In this document: one piece after another, positions 26,239 through 36,434 of the stretch
Numbering within the stretch: position 1 is the first letter of the stretch
Layout: the number at the start of each line of letters is the position of its first letter
Assembly (NCBI RefSeq): GCF_001686925.1
Contig: NZ_LVEN01000035.1
Coordinates: 62,001-126,000, forward strand
Direction: 5' to 3'
DNA from: Flavobacterium piscis
GTDB lineage: Bacteria; Bacteroidota; Bacteroidia; Flavobacteriales; Flavobacteriaceae
DNA: 64,000 nt
Notes under the pieces: generated by a model
What the model saw: only the letters and a program-made list of their open reading frames with translations
Told to the model about the DNA's origin: nothing
Database searches by the model: none
Translations under genes and position numbers: made by a program

Positions 26239-27204
26239 TTATATACTATAATTCTCCACCATCCAGTCTACAGTTTGTTTCGTTCCTTTGCTTCTGGATA
26301 CAGGTAAATGAGGTGCCAATTTTTGGATATCAGATAAATCGAAAAAATTATTGGTCGTCATGTTTTTTAATCGAAAACTCGTCATAGGAAATTTAACTTT
26401 CATTAGTTTCAGACAATCGCCAAAAAAAGCCGCCATTACAAAAACAGAATAAGGAACATTATGGATTTTTATATTTTTGGTTCCTGCAATTTCATCTGCC
26501 CAAGAAGTAATATTATAAGGCTCATAATCTCCCAAATAAAATATTTTTTGATCTACCAGCTCTTTATTTGAAGCAATAATTGATTGTATCTGGTAAATAA
26601 AATTATCGATATAGCCATACGTTTTTTTGCAGGCTTTACTGCCCATATGAAAGTACTTTCCGGAAAGTACTATTTTAAAAAAAAGATTATAAGGTTCATC
26701 AAAATAAGGTCCCCAAATAGAGGTTGGCCTTACAATAGTCCAGGTATATTTAGGATTCCAGTCTGTGATGTTTTTTTCTGTTAAAACTTTACTTTCTCCG
26801 TAAATGGTATGAGGTGTAAAGTCATTAAAATCCTGAGGGACATAACCTGGCTGGCAAACATACATTGAGGAAGCAAAAATGACTTTTTTAAGATTTTTTA
26901 GTTGATCTAAAACAAATAGTAAATTTTTTACTCCGCCAATATTAGCATCATAATCTTCTAATGTTTTTCCATTTAAGTCTGTTCTGGCTCCTAAATGAAT
27001 GACATATGCCGGATCATATGAAAGTATTACACTCTCTAATTCTTGCCTGTTGCATAAATTTACCTTTCTAAAAATAGAATTATGTTCCTTTGTTTTAGGT
27101 TCCTTAATATCGATACTCACTACCTGGTGATTATCTTTTAGTAATTTATTGATCAAATTGGTACCAATAAACCCTGATCCGCCGGTAATTAAAAATTTTG
27201 CCAT
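26239..27204 (-). CDS. NAD-dependent sugar epimerase/dehydratase
   Basis: An extended short-chain dehydrogenase of 321 residues. It has 'ITGGSGFIGTNLINKLL' for NAD binding, 'HLGARTDLNGKT', a catalytic Ser in 'IFASSMYVCQP' and the Tyr-Lys pair in 'YGESKVLTEK'. The SSM-Y-K triad is complete. The substrate is presumably a nucleotide sugar for the repeat unit but cannot be named. It follows the acetyltransferase by 10 bp. Confidence 0.88.
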   Translation of the reverse strand: MAKFLITGGSGFIGTNLINKLLKDNHQVVSIDIKEPKTKEHNSIFRKVNLCNRQELESVILSYDPAYVIHLGARTDLNGKTLEDYDANIGGVKNLLFVLDQLKNLKKVIFASSMYVCQPGYVPQDFNDFTPHTIYGESKVLTEKNITDWNPKYTWTIVRPTSIWGPYFDEPYNLFFKIVLSGKYFHMGSKACKKTYGYIDNFIYQIQSIIASNKELVDQKIFYLGDYEPYNITSWADEIAGTKNIKIHNVPYSVFVMAAFFGDCLKLMKVKFPMTSFRLKNMTTNNFFDLSDIQKLAPHLPVSRSKGTKQTVDWMVENYSI

Positions 27205-27214
27205 TTTTATAATT

Positions 27215-27760
27215 TTAAATTCTGTCTTTTATTGCAATAGCTGGAGTTCCTACACATATTTTACCGCCTGGCATGCTCTTTAACACGGAACTTCTGGCGG
27301 CGATTATTGAACCTTTGCCAATAGTTACTCCCGGAGCAACATATACATCATTTGTTAGCCAACATTCATCTTCGATAACTACCGGTTCGCAAAAAATATC
27401 AAAAGAAATTTTATCGTATTCATGTCCGCCCGTATTGATGTAGACTTTATGTGCTAAGGCAACATTACTGCCTATTTTAATTTTTCCAAGACTGTACAAA
27501 ACATTGTCCTCGCCTATCCAGCTATAATCTCCTATTTCGATATTCCAGGGATAAGTAACCTTTACGGTCGATCTTAATAGTACTCCTTTTCCAATTTTGG
27601 CTCCAAACGACCGAAGAAGAAAACGACGCCATCCATAAAAAAATTGAGGCGACAATGCAAAAAGTGTTCCTTGTACGATCCACCATAATTGTACAGTAAT
27701 TTTAGATTTTCCGCGAAATGTTTTGGGTACAGTAAATTTTTGTAAATCCTGATAGATCAT
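27215..27760 (-). CDS. WcaF-like colanic-acid-type O-acetyltransferase
   Basis: A protein of 181 residues of the left-handed beta-helix acyltransferases, with hexapeptide repeats ('IGDYSWIGEDNVLYSLGKIK', 'VYINTGGHEYDKISFDIF', 'VIEDECWLTNDVYVAPGVTI'). The N-terminal 'VQLWWIVQGTLFALSPQFFY' block and the internal 'GGHEYD' with its candidate catalytic His are characteristic of WcaF proteins. It probably acetylates a sugar of the polymer using acetyl-CoA. One base separates its start from the upstream glycosyltransferase stop. Confidence 0.9.
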   Translation of the reverse strand: MIYQDLQKFTVPKTFRGKSKITVQLWWIVQGTLFALSPQFFYGWRRFLLRSFGAKIGKGVLLRSTVKVTYPWNIEIGDYSWIGEDNVLYSLGKIKIGSNVALAHKVYINTGGHEYDKISFDIFCEPVVIEDECWLTNDVYVAPGVTIGKGSIIAARSSVLKSMPGGKICVGTPAIAIKDRI

Positions 27761-27761
27761 C

Positions 27762-28934
27762 TTAAATAAGTGATTTTAAAACTTTGTTTAATCTTTGGGC
27801 AGTGCTTTTTACATCAAAATGTTTTTGATATAGTGAAAAGGCATTTTTGCCCATTTCTGTTTTTTCATTTTTATTCAGTGCTTCCCATTTTTTTAGAATT
27901 CCCAGAATTCCATTAAAAGTATCAGCACCAACAAAACCTCCTCCACCATCTTCAATCTCCCTGTAAATATTGACTTTATCTGTAATTAATACTGCTTTTT
28001 CGCAGGCCAGTGCTTCGACAATAGCAATACCAAAATTCTCCTGATGACTTGGTAACAAGTAGGCTTCGCAATTGTAGAAAGCGCCCCATTTTTCATCGCC
28101 CTGCAACATTCCTGAAAAATGAATTTTTGAATTTTCGGCGGCCATTTTTACCATTTCCTGTCCGTAAACAGATTCATGTGGTCCCGCAATTACTAAATCC
28201 GGAAGAGCGGGATTATCGATAGAAAGCTGATTGTAAGCCTGAATCAATAAATCGACTCCTTTTTTTTCGTGAATCCTGCTTAAAAAAAGCCAATATTCCT
28301 TGTGGAGCACTTCAGGACATTTTTTATAGAATGCAGTATCAAATTCCGGCTTTCTGACGGGTGGTGCCTGAATTCCGTAGCTCACATTAATCGCCTTTTT
28401 AGGGCTATATCCTTCAAAAGTTGTTGACGCCAGCTGCAATTCTTCCTGACACGTATAAAAAAGGGCATCGGCGTTATTTATGCATTTTTTTTCTATAAAA
28501 TACCAAACCATTTCATTTCTAAAAGCTTTCCATTTTCGGTCAGCCGCAGTTTGAAAATAAGGATCTAGCATACCATGTGGCATGATCACTACTTTTGGTA
28601 CTTTTTTATAAGACTTTTTTAAAGAATTAATTGCCTTGTAAACCATTAAATTATAATGCTGCCAAAGACCATGAACCATTACCACATCATACTTTAAAGC
28701 GTTTTTTATCAACCAGTCATATAATAAAGGCTGGTATTGATAAGAGGTTTTTCCTTTTCCTATTTTATGAATAATAAAATCATCTTTTGTAGCATACTCT
28801 TCCTCTGCATTATCCAAACATACTACTTCGACCTCTGTACCTAATTGTTTAATAAAAGGATTTACATTACGTATTCCCTGACAAGGACCTCCAGTTTTTG
28901 GATTCATGGAGGTTATAACTCTGAGTACTTTCAT
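27762..28934 (-). CDS. Family 4 glycosyltransferase
   Basis: A GT-B enzyme of 390 residues. The N-terminal half starts 'MKVLRVITSMNPKTGGPCQG'. The C-terminal half has 'LSRIHEKKGVDLLIQAYNQL' and the donor-site 'PSHQENFGIAIVEALACEKA' with the E-x7-E pattern. It is one of at least four transferases that would assemble the repeat unit. The sugar is unknown. Confidence 0.9.
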   Translation of the reverse strand: MKVLRVITSMNPKTGGPCQGIRNVNPFIKQLGTEVEVVCLDNAEEEYATKDDFIIHKIGKGKTSYQYQPLLYDWLIKNALKYDVVMVHGLWQHYNLMVYKAINSLKKSYKKVPKVVIMPHGMLDPYFQTAADRKWKAFRNEMVWYFIEKKCINNADALFYTCQEELQLASTTFEGYSPKKAINVSYGIQAPPVRKPEFDTAFYKKCPEVLHKEYWLFLSRIHEKKGVDLLIQAYNQLSIDNPALPDLVIAGPHESVYGQEMVKMAAENSKIHFSGMLQGDEKWGAFYNCEAYLLPSHQENFGIAIVEALACEKAVLITDKVNIYREIEDGGGGFVGADTFNGILGILKKWEALNKNEKTEMGKNAFSLYQKHFDVKSTAQRLNKVLKSLI

Positions 28935-28982
28935 TTCTTGTTATGGTTGTTTAATTTTAAATCGTGGTGATGCATTTTTCAT

Positions 28983-30122
28983 CTATTCTGCAGCAATAAC
29001 TGTTTCTTTATTATTGCTTTTTTTAGTTGAAGGGTAAAAACGATCTCTCAAACGCAATGAAGGCCATTCGATAATGGTTGATGTTACGTATCCTAAAAAT
29101 AAACTTAGAGATAACTGAAACAGCATTACTATAATTAAAATAACCAGGTCATTATATCCTTGATTAAAAAGTATCTGTTGGATTTTTTTGGAAGGTCCAA
29201 CAGAGACCGAGTGCCATAGATAAATTCCATAAGAATAAATTCCGATCCATGCTATAAAACGATAAATAATACTTTTTTTAAGAATCGATTTAGAAGTTAC
29301 GACCTGTACAATTAGTAATGTAAAACCAATGGCCTGAACTAAATAACCAATGCTTCGGTCGAGATACGGATTATTTACCGTGAAAAAAATTGTTAGTACT
29401 AAAACAGCAAATGAAATGTTAAGTAATAACCGATTAGAAGCCAAACGATCAAATGATTCTTTGTAATAAATATGCACTACTGATAAAATAACACCAAACA
29501 GCAAACTATCCATTCTATATTGTGTCTGGCGAAAAGTGGCGTCTAAATAGCCATAATTTACAGCAACCAAACGTAAGCTCACAGATATTACAATAACTAT
29601 TAATAGATTGAATATGATTTTCTTTGGTGGATTTTTTGCCTGATACGATATAAAAAAAGCAAGAAATATATAAAAATGCTCTTCTACCGCTAACGACCAG
29701 GTTTGATTAATTGAAGAACCAAAATAATTTTGTACATGAAAAAGATTTTGCCACAAAAAAGTACTAATAGGATGATGGCCTGAAAACAGATGAACAATCA
29801 AAAGAAAGTATAGCGGAGGCCAAATTTTTATCGCTCTTCGAACTAAAAATCTTGGCGCATTGATGTCTCCTGTCGCCTTTAATTCTTTCAACAATAATCC
29901 TCCTACCAGAAAACCGCTTAAAGCAAAGAAAAGATTAACTCCGGTTCCTCCAAACGATTTAACCGTTAAGATCGCCTTATCTAAAAAGTATAATCCTGAA
30001 GTGGGTGCATTAAAATGTAATCCCAAAACCAACAAAATAGCTAAACCTCTCAGAAAATCCAATTCAATTCTTCTATTGGCTACTTTAGGCTGACTGAACA
30101 ATTTTATCTTCATTATTTTCAT
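28983..30122 (-). CDS. Membrane acyltransferase, OafA/YrhL (acyltransferase 3) family
   Basis: A protein of 379 residues with about ten membrane segments. The family signature 'IELDFLRGLAILLVLGLHF' stands near residue 18, with 'NLFFALSGFLVGGLLLKEL' and 'NQTWSLAVEEHFYIFLAFF' further on. Such enzymes O-acetylate or otherwise acylate surface sugars. Together with the WcaF-like enzyme it suggests a polymer with more than one acyl substitution. A second ATG three codons in is an equally good start. Confidence 0.9.
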   Translation of the reverse strand: MKIMKIKLFSQPKVANRRIELDFLRGLAILLVLGLHFNAPTSGLYFLDKAILTVKSFGGTGVNLFFALSGFLVGGLLLKELKATGDINAPRFLVRRAIKIWPPLYFLLIVHLFSGHHPISTFLWQNLFHVQNYFGSSINQTWSLAVEEHFYIFLAFFISYQAKNPPKKIIFNLLIVIVISVSLRLVAVNYGYLDATFRQTQYRMDSLLFGVILSVVHIYYKESFDRLASNRLLLNISFAVLVLTIFFTVNNPYLDRSIGYLVQAIGFTLLIVQVVTSKSILKKSIIYRFIAWIGIYSYGIYLWHSVSVGPSKKIQQILFNQGYNDLVILIIVMLFQLSLSLFLGYVTSTIIEWPSLRLRDRFYPSTKKSNNKETVIAAE

Positions 30123-30154
30123 TATTAAAAAAATGCAAAAAGAAATAAATCCTC

Positions 30155-31315
30155 TTATTCTATTATTAGTTTATACTGTTGTTCTAATTGATTTAAAAAA
30201 AATTCAGTGTCAAATTTTTTAATCGACTCTAATCCTGTAGCGATACATTCCTGTCTTTCTGAATCAGAAAGATTTACAATTCTGGTTATTTGATTTGCTG
30301 CTTTTTTACTCCAATCTTCCACTAATAATGCATTAAATGGCCTACGCTGTATTAGAAAAAAATCAGCAAAACCAAGAATCTCTGTCATAGGAGCCCGATT
30401 TGTAGTCACTACCGGACACCCACATGCCATTGCTTCTGCTATTGGCCAGCCAAATCCCTCATCGAGCGAAGGAAACAATAAGCAGGTGGCCCCGGAATAA
30501 GCTGCATTAATATATTGGTCATCAAGGCCTATTACGAAATGAATGTCTTTTTTGTATAAAGATTTTTCATATACCTCTTTTAGTTTGTCTGTAGGTTGGG
30601 CACCTACCAATACAAGCGGCAAAAAAACATCCGACGAGGCTCTCCAGGCATTGTAAATCTCTATTACTCCTTTTCTGTTTTTATAAAACTGATTGCCGCC
30701 AACATGAAGAATATAACCTGCTGATAAATCAATATTCAAGAGATTATCCAGAGAATTGCGTGACGAATGAGTATCTAAAACTTTAAACTCTCTGTTTAAG
30801 CCATTATAACAAACTACCGAGGATGAAATTTTACCTTCGTGCAATTCATGCAAATCTTCCTGTGTTTTTTTTGATATCGATATAAAGTGCTTTCCTTTAG
30901 AAAATCCTTTTCGAATAAAATCCTGATAGATTTTTCCGGTTCCTCGAGTGGGATTTTCAGGAATTTTTCCTAAAGCTGAATTTAGTGCTAAAAAATCATG
31001 ACAATGAATGACATGCGGTTTCGTTTTTACTAATGGTACCCATGGACCTAAAGCCTGATCGGCAAAAACAAAAATCGTATCCTTAGAACAATGTTTGAGT
31101 TTTGATTTTACTTTTAAAGGAAAAACAAGGTATTGATCAATATATCCTAACCATTTTTTGATGGGCGAAAACGGTAATTTATGAAAAAAAGCCTGAGGTT
31201 GCCATGTCAGCACTTCGTAGCCTTTTTGCTGCATGCCATCGGCTAACATTTTTGCATATCTGGGCATACTTTGTGATCCTACAAAACTGGGGTGTGTAAA
31301 TAATACTATTTTCAT
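30155..31315 (-). CDS. Family 4 glycosyltransferase
   Basis: A GT-B enzyme of 386 residues. It has 'ILHVGGNQFYKNRKGVIEIY' at the start of the nucleotide-sugar domain and the donor-site 'LFPSLDEGFGWPIAEAMACG' with the conserved Glu pair, then 'PVVTTNRAPMTEILG'. This resembles mannosyltransferase-like family 4 members, which fits the GDP-mannose genes in the cluster, but the donor is not proven. Confidence 0.9.
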   Translation of the reverse strand: MKIVLFTHPSFVGSQSMPRYAKMLADGMQQKGYEVLTWQPQAFFHKLPFSPIKKWLGYIDQYLVFPLKVKSKLKHCSKDTIFVFADQALGPWVPLVKTKPHVIHCHDFLALNSALGKIPENPTRGTGKIYQDFIRKGFSKGKHFISISKKTQEDLHELHEGKISSSVVCYNGLNREFKVLDTHSSRNSLDNLLNIDLSAGYILHVGGNQFYKNRKGVIEIYNAWRASSDVFLPLVLVGAQPTDKLKEVYEKSLYKKDIHFVIGLDDQYINAAYSGATCLLFPSLDEGFGWPIAEAMACGCPVVTTNRAPMTEILGFADFFLIQRRPFNALLVEDWSKKAANQITRIVNLSDSERQECIATGLESIKKFDTEFFLNQLEQQYKLIIE

Positions 31316-31437
31316 GATTGTTTTTTCTATAGGCTTACTTCGCCAATATCTACTACTATTTAAGCGGTATAAATATCTTTGTCGGTTGATTTTTTTTAAG
31401 AAAAATGAGGACCATTTCTAAGCGGTCTGCGAGATGA

Positions 31438-33015
31438 TTATCTTCTGTTTTTTTTAGGCAGCTGCATTAGTTTTATTAAAAAAACCAATAGCCAAAAAAT
31501 AAAACATTGTTGCCAAAACCCTCTTAATATATAAGCTAATGGAACGATAGAACTAATAGAGTTTCTGAAAATACCCAGAAAACCAAATATATTTATGAGT
31601 CCCAGAGTTGAGAATAATATGGTGCCATTTTTAAATAAAACAAGACTATCCATTAATGTAAATGACAAAAACAATAATACAAACACGATCGGGAAACACC
31701 AATAACCAAATGTGGCCAACCCATCTCCAACCAGGCTTGTAACCCGGAATCCGCCTAATGCAGAAGGTGTATGCGTACCGGTAAAGTAAAGCTTATCTCC
31801 GGGAGAATATTCTAACTCTTCTTTATCAATAGTAACTCCAACTACAGACAAAAATGGAAGCGGATAAATCGCTAACGTTTTTTCGAAAAAACTCTTTTGC
31901 ATTTTTTCATTTCCATAGCCAATTTTATTGGCATAATATAAGGTTTGATCAATAACCCTTGCATTACCATATCTGTTAATCATAAAATTATTCAGATAGG
32001 TTTCGTCCCAGCCTCTGCTATAACTAAATACATTATCCTGTACTTCTATTGAGGTATTTCTAAGCTTTTCCATCAGCTTTTCGTTTTGCATGGTTTCGAT
32101 AGTATTGTCCAAAAGTTCACTTCGACTTACATCATTACGAATTTTTCTGTTGGCAAGCATCGCTAAGGAAATATCAGACAGAAATCCTAATCCAAAAAAT
32201 ACCAGAAAAATGATTGTCCCTATTTTCCAGGGTGAAAGAATGCTGAAAATAGAAATGTTATCTTTTAATAAATAAAGAATAAACAATAAAAGAACCGTAA
32301 AAATGGGATAAATCATTTGTTGACGGCTGTTTGCAGCAAAACTTAAAACAAACGTAAATGATGCATAGATAACGACAAGATTACTGCGAAACTTGTTGTA
32401 TGGCAGTCCTGATAATGAAGGGAAAAACATAATTATAGGCGCATATTGCAAATAAGTTAATCCTTCTAAAAACTTGTTTCCAGCGTCTCCATACTGCACT
32501 TCGTTTACCACTGCAAGACTTTTTATTCTGGCCAATAAACCTATAAGTCCTAAAATCCATAATGTTGAAGGTTCGGTTTCGAAAAAATTTAGGTTGTATA
32601 AGGTGCGCTGTATGATATTGTTGCGTCTTCGTTTTCTGTAAACTACTACATAAAATGATAATGAAGCTACAATAAAAATCAGTGTTTGATAAAAAAAGGT
32701 CTCATAAGGATTTTGAAAACCGTATGTAATGGGTTTTGATTCTATTAATGTTGCCGTCAAAGGAATAAAACTCGCCAGAAAAATAGATGAAAATGCTAAA
32801 AAAGAAAACGGATGTTCCAGTATAATTTTCTTTTTAAAGAAAAAATTACGAAAGATTAGCCAAACTATTACTGTCATCACACAACCGGCAAAATTTTGCC
32901 AGGAAGGGAAAAAAAATATTTCGCCAATTATAGAAAGTACTACTACTAAATCAATATACTTAGTTACTGATTGTAAAGCACTTCCTTTCCTTCGTATTTT
33001 TAGATTATCAGTCAT
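31438..33015 (-). CDS. O-antigen/capsule polymerase (Wzy-like)
   Basis: A protein of 525 residues with about twelve membrane segments and a large loop (about 270-400) that contains 'SRSELLDNTIETMQNEKLME' and 'YSRGWDETYLNNFMINRYGN'. Wzy proteins have little conserved sequence; the call rests on topology, size, position beside the flippase and transferases, and the lack of another candidate. It overlaps the next upstream gene by 8 bp. Confidence 0.75.
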   Translation of the reverse strand: MTDNLKIRRKGSALQSVTKYIDLVVVLSIIGEIFFFPSWQNFAGCVMTVIVWLIFRNFFFKKKIILEHPFSFLAFSSIFLASFIPLTATLIESKPITYGFQNPYETFFYQTLIFIVASLSFYVVVYRKRRRNNIIQRTLYNLNFFETEPSTLWILGLIGLLARIKSLAVVNEVQYGDAGNKFLEGLTYLQYAPIIMFFPSLSGLPYNKFRSNLVVIYASFTFVLSFAANSRQQMIYPIFTVLLLFILYLLKDNISIFSILSPWKIGTIIFLVFFGLGFLSDISLAMLANRKIRNDVSRSELLDNTIETMQNEKLMEKLRNTSIEVQDNVFSYSRGWDETYLNNFMINRYGNARVIDQTLYYANKIGYGNEKMQKSFFEKTLAIYPLPFLSVVGVTIDKEELEYSPGDKLYFTGTHTPSALGGFRVTSLVGDGLATFGYWCFPIVFVLLFLSFTLMDSLVLFKNGTILFSTLGLINIFGFLGIFRNSISSIVPLAYILRGFWQQCFIFWLLVFLIKLMQLPKKNRR

Positions 33016-34048
33016 TTTTTTGCGCGGTTTTCAGCATTCTCTTCACAGCTTCTTCGTTAGAATATCCAGAGGTTTTACATCTTTGTATTCCTCCTTCAAT
33101 TATTTGCCTGCGTTCTTCTTCGTTATTTAAATAATAGCGGCATTTTTCTAATAGTTCTTGATCGTCAGCAAAAAAAACAGCTTCTTTATTTTCACTAAAC
33201 AATTCCAAATGTTCTGCTGTTCGCTCGGCCAGCATAAAACCGCCACATGCCGGAATTTCCATTGTACGGGAGGTTTGAGTATCAGAATTCATTTTTCTTA
33301 AAAAACAAAGAGAAATTTTAAATGCCTGCAGTGCCTTCGAATAATCTTCTGAATAAATTCCAGGTGCTATTTCAAGGTTTTCAGTTTTATATTCATTCCA
33401 TTTTTTATCTCCAAAAACCTTAACTTTTATTCCATTCTTTGCTAAATATAAAATACTGTCACACCGCTCTTTTTCCCAGGCTCCAATAAATCCGACATCA
33501 CCTCCCAATCGCTGTATTTCATCCTCGCTAAGCATTCTGGGATAATGAAAAGTTTGTTCGTAATGTTTGTTCGTAAAAACTATTTTTCTGGCACCCAGAC
33601 GTCGCATGTGCTCAAGGATGTAAGATTTTGTGGTAAAATGCAGATCATAAAGCGGAATACAATCGAGATAATTTTGACTCTGATTGTGCCTTAAAGCCAT
33701 ATTATCCGGTGAATAACTTACAATCTTTGTATTAGGCGAAAGCTTCCTGATATGTGCCAGAGTTTTACGGTTTATGGTAACTCCTTTATCGATCCAGACA
33801 ATGTCATAAGGAGATTCGGTAGCTTTACTTATAAAATCCTTTATTTTTTTATTGGCTGATGAATTATCCGGCAACCTGACCGCCAGACCTGACTGAAACA
33901 AATGATAGGCAATTCGATACCAGATAGAAAAGGGTTTCTTGCGTGTATTGACCACATGAATTTCATCTGAAATCTTTTTTAACGCCCAATGACGATGCAG
34001 ACAAGTATTGGACAAGCCTGACATATTTCCTATAGATAATATCTTCAC
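33008..34048 (-). CDS. CgeB-like GT-B glycosyltransferase
   Basis: A protein of 346 residues. It starts 'MKILSIGNMSGLSNTCLHRH', with 'IVWIDKGVTINRKTLAHIRK' and the motif 'FTTKSYILEHMRRLGARKI' in the acceptor half. The donor half has 'GFIGAWEKERCDSILYLAKN' and the C-terminal 'SRTMEIPACGGFMLAERTAE' of the Glyco_trans_1_2 group. This is probably another transferase of the repeat unit; the sugar is not known. Confidence 0.85.
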   Translation of the reverse strand: MKILSIGNMSGLSNTCLHRHWALKKISDEIHVVNTRKKPFSIWYRIAYHLFQSGLAVRLPDNSSANKKIKDFISKATESPYDIVWIDKGVTINRKTLAHIRKLSPNTKIVSYSPDNMALRHNQSQNYLDCIPLYDLHFTTKSYILEHMRRLGARKIVFTNKHYEQTFHYPRMLSEDEIQRLGGDVGFIGAWEKERCDSILYLAKNGIKVKVFGDKKWNEYKTENLEIAPGIYSEDYSKALQAFKISLCFLRKMNSDTQTSRTMEIPACGGFMLAERTAEHLELFSENKEAVFFADDQELLEKCRYYLNNEEERRQIIEGGIQRCKTSGYSNEEAVKRMLKTAQKND

Positions 34049-34116
34049 TTTATTATGTATTGATCTTTTTGATAAAAAAACTAAAAATGAACTAGTTTAA
34101 AACGCAGGTTCTTTGG

Positions 34117-35031
34117 TTAATAATTGCCTTTTTTTTCTATTAATGATTTTATATCCTGGACAAATTCGTCAGTAAGAGCCTGACTTTCTTTTAAGGCATC
34201 GGGATAAATTACAGCCTGAGAAATATCTTTGGCCAAATCTCCTGAAAACAAAACGGGCGGATATTTGTAAAAATCATACTTTTCGGATCTTGGGGCAAAC
34301 AGTACACATTTCTTTTTCATTAAAATGCTCCAGTAAACGGCATGGTAACTATTGGTTAAAACCACTTCAGAGCTTCCTATAAATGCAATCATTTCTTTTA
34401 ATGAAGCGCTGTTTGTAATTTTATCAAATTCATGAATTTCCTGCGGAAGATGGTGCGGAACATCTTTATGTGCCACTACTCCAATATATCTCTTGACTGG
34501 ATACTCCTGCTGTAATTCTGGTAAAGCACACGTAGCGCAAGGCACATAACGAAAATCATTGTATTTGAAATCGCGAACTGCAACCAAATCAAAAGCTTTG
34601 AAATCGACTTTTTTATTGATTTTTTGTTTAGCATTAGAGTTGAATCCTGCGGACCATACTACTGCTTTTCCGGCTTTTTTTGCTGCTTTATTGATATTAT
34701 AGTTCCATTCGGGCATGGCGTTAAGCAATCCGCCGCCGCCTACAAGTATTACATCATTCTTTTTAATCAATGAGAAATCGACTTTATTTACATCGTGTAC
34801 GATGCATTTGTACTGGTCAAACTCCGGAAGAAAATACTGGTAATAGCCACAAACTTTATCTCCGGTATTATTGGTAATATATCTGTGTATAAAATGAACA
34901 GTAGGGGTTGTTGTAACGTAATTTTGGTTCAATATTTTTGTGGTATATTTTTTTCCGGATCTCCAAATTTGGAACACGGTAAATAAATCGTACTTATTTA
35001 CTAAAAGCCTGTAGGTGTTTTTGATTGACAT
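34117..35031 (-). CDS. Polysaccharide pyruvyl transferase
   Basis: A protein of 304 residues with the family pattern 'NDVILVGGGGLLNAMPEWNY', 'KAVVWSAGFNSNAK', 'FDLVAVRDFKYNDFRY' and a C-terminal 'SSEVVLTNSYHAVYWSILMK', where the Tyr/His form the family's donor site. These enzymes add a pyruvate ketal from phosphoenolpyruvate to a sugar and so give the polymer negative charge. Confidence 0.88.
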   Translation of the reverse strand: MSIKNTYRLLVNKYDLFTVFQIWRSGKKYTTKILNQNYVTTTPTVHFIHRYITNNTGDKVCGYYQYFLPEFDQYKCIVHDVNKVDFSLIKKNDVILVGGGGLLNAMPEWNYNINKAAKKAGKAVVWSAGFNSNAKQKINKKVDFKAFDLVAVRDFKYNDFRYVPCATCALPELQQEYPVKRYIGVVAHKDVPHHLPQEIHEFDKITNSASLKEMIAFIGSSEVVLTNSYHAVYWSILMKKKCVLFAPRSEKYDFYKYPPVLFSGDLAKDISQAVIYPDALKESQALTDEFVQDIKSLIEKKGNY

Positions 35032-35066
35032 TTTTAAGGGTATTTAATTAGCCTCTTTACAAGCAA

Positions 35067-36434
35067 TTAGCTCGCTGTAAAAGTTGCTTTACTTTTTTTT
35101 AAAATAAATTTTGCCTGATCCCATAATCCGGCATACATTTCTTTAAAGCTGATGTTAAGAAACTTATTGTTATTCCTTAATGTGTATACAAAAAGGGCAA
35201 ATTCTGTAAGTACAAGTGCCAAAGGAATCAGGTTCATATTAGGTTCTATTTTTAGAAACACATAACACAATGCTACTCCGGCAACCTGAGAAATTAAAAA
35301 TACTACCGTAAAGCGAACGTGGGTGTTGGTAGAAAGCGGAATGACACTTGACAATCCGGAAAGGCATGAAATCAAGAGTACAAACAACATTCCTATAAAG
35401 AAAACTTCATTGAATACTATGGCATGTTTGGTCCATTCCATATAAATTGTTTTTCCTGTAAATACCAGTAAAATAATGCATAATAAAGTAGCAGCAAATG
35501 TGATTACGAGTGATTTGTTGTAAATATTTAATATCGTTTTATAATCCTTTCTTCCGTAAGCTGCACAAATTTCAGGATTGATGGATGTGGACAACATATT
35601 CATCATCTGACGCAGAAAATTAACAAGCGTTCTTGTTGTGGTAAAAACAACCAGAAAAGTCCCGCCCAAAAGTACATTCACTACAAACACCATCCCCTGG
35701 CTGGAAACGGCCTGCCCTAACGGAAAAAACATAAAAGCAAGCGACGGTTTCATAATCGATTTAAAAACAGGTCCATCAAAATTGCGCAGGTAAAGTCCTG
35801 ATGCGAATGTTTTTCGGGAAGCAAAATGCTTAAACAAAATTCCTGCTATCGAAGGAATAAGATATATGATAAGCATTAAAATAATATCCATTTTAAAAAA
35901 GATCCCACAAAACAGTATAATCAACTCAGCCATACGTATCAGGTTGTCTGCTACAATAACTACGTGAGTTCGTGATGTAGCCCTAAAAATACCATGGTAC
36001 ACTCTGCCATACATCATGGCAAAAACTTCACACAAAAGTAAAACAAAGGCAACGGAGGTTTCTTTTTCTGTAAAGTGCTCTACTCCCAGCATTCCTTTAA
36101 ACCCCCAAAGGACGAAGATCAAAACAGATACTAAAAGAAACACACCAAATACAGATAAAACAAATAAGAAGGCATTTGTTTGCAATTTTAAGCAGGTATC
36201 ATAATCCTTTTGATTGTACTTAATGACAAATTCATTGTTACTTGCCCGGTTGAGTCCCATATCGGTCATCGCAAAAAACGAGGAAAGAGCCGTAATTAAT
36301 ATCCAGTCAGCATATTTATCAATTCCCCAGTACATAATAAACAAAGGAACCATTGCGATCTGGTTAAGAAAACTAACCCCCATTCCGAATATACTTGCCG
36401 CGAAATTTTTTACTATTGACTCATATACTGACAT
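35067..36434 (-). CDS. Oligosaccharide flippase (Wzx-like)
   Basis: A protein of 455 residues with about twelve evenly spaced membrane segments and no large soluble domain, as in the MATE-like polysaccharide exporters. The N-terminus 'ESIVKNFAASIFGMGVSFLN' and 'DMGLNRASNNEF' near residue 60 are typical. It moves the lipid-linked repeat unit across the inner membrane for Wzy. It is the first gene after a 332-bp gap, so it may start its own transcript. Confidence 0.88.
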   Translation of the reverse strand: MSVYESIVKNFAASIFGMGVSFLNQIAMVPLFIMYWGIDKYADWILITALSSFFAMTDMGLNRASNNEFVIKYNQKDYDTCLKLQTNAFLFVLSVFGVFLLVSVLIFVLWGFKGMLGVEHFTEKETSVAFVLLLCEVFAMMYGRVYHGIFRATSRTHVVIVADNLIRMAELIILFCGIFFKMDIILMLIIYLIPSIAGILFKHFASRKTFASGLYLRNFDGPVFKSIMKPSLAFMFFPLGQAVSSQGMVFVVNVLLGGTFLVVFTTTRTLVNFLRQMMNMLSTSINPEICAAYGRKDYKTILNIYNKSLVITFAATLLCIILLVFTGKTIYMEWTKHAIVFNEVFFIGMLFVLLISCLSGLSSVIPLSTNTHVRFTVVFLISQVAGVALCYVFLKIEPNMNLIPLALVLTEFALFVYTLRNNNKFLNISFKEMYAGLWDQAKFILKKSKATFTAS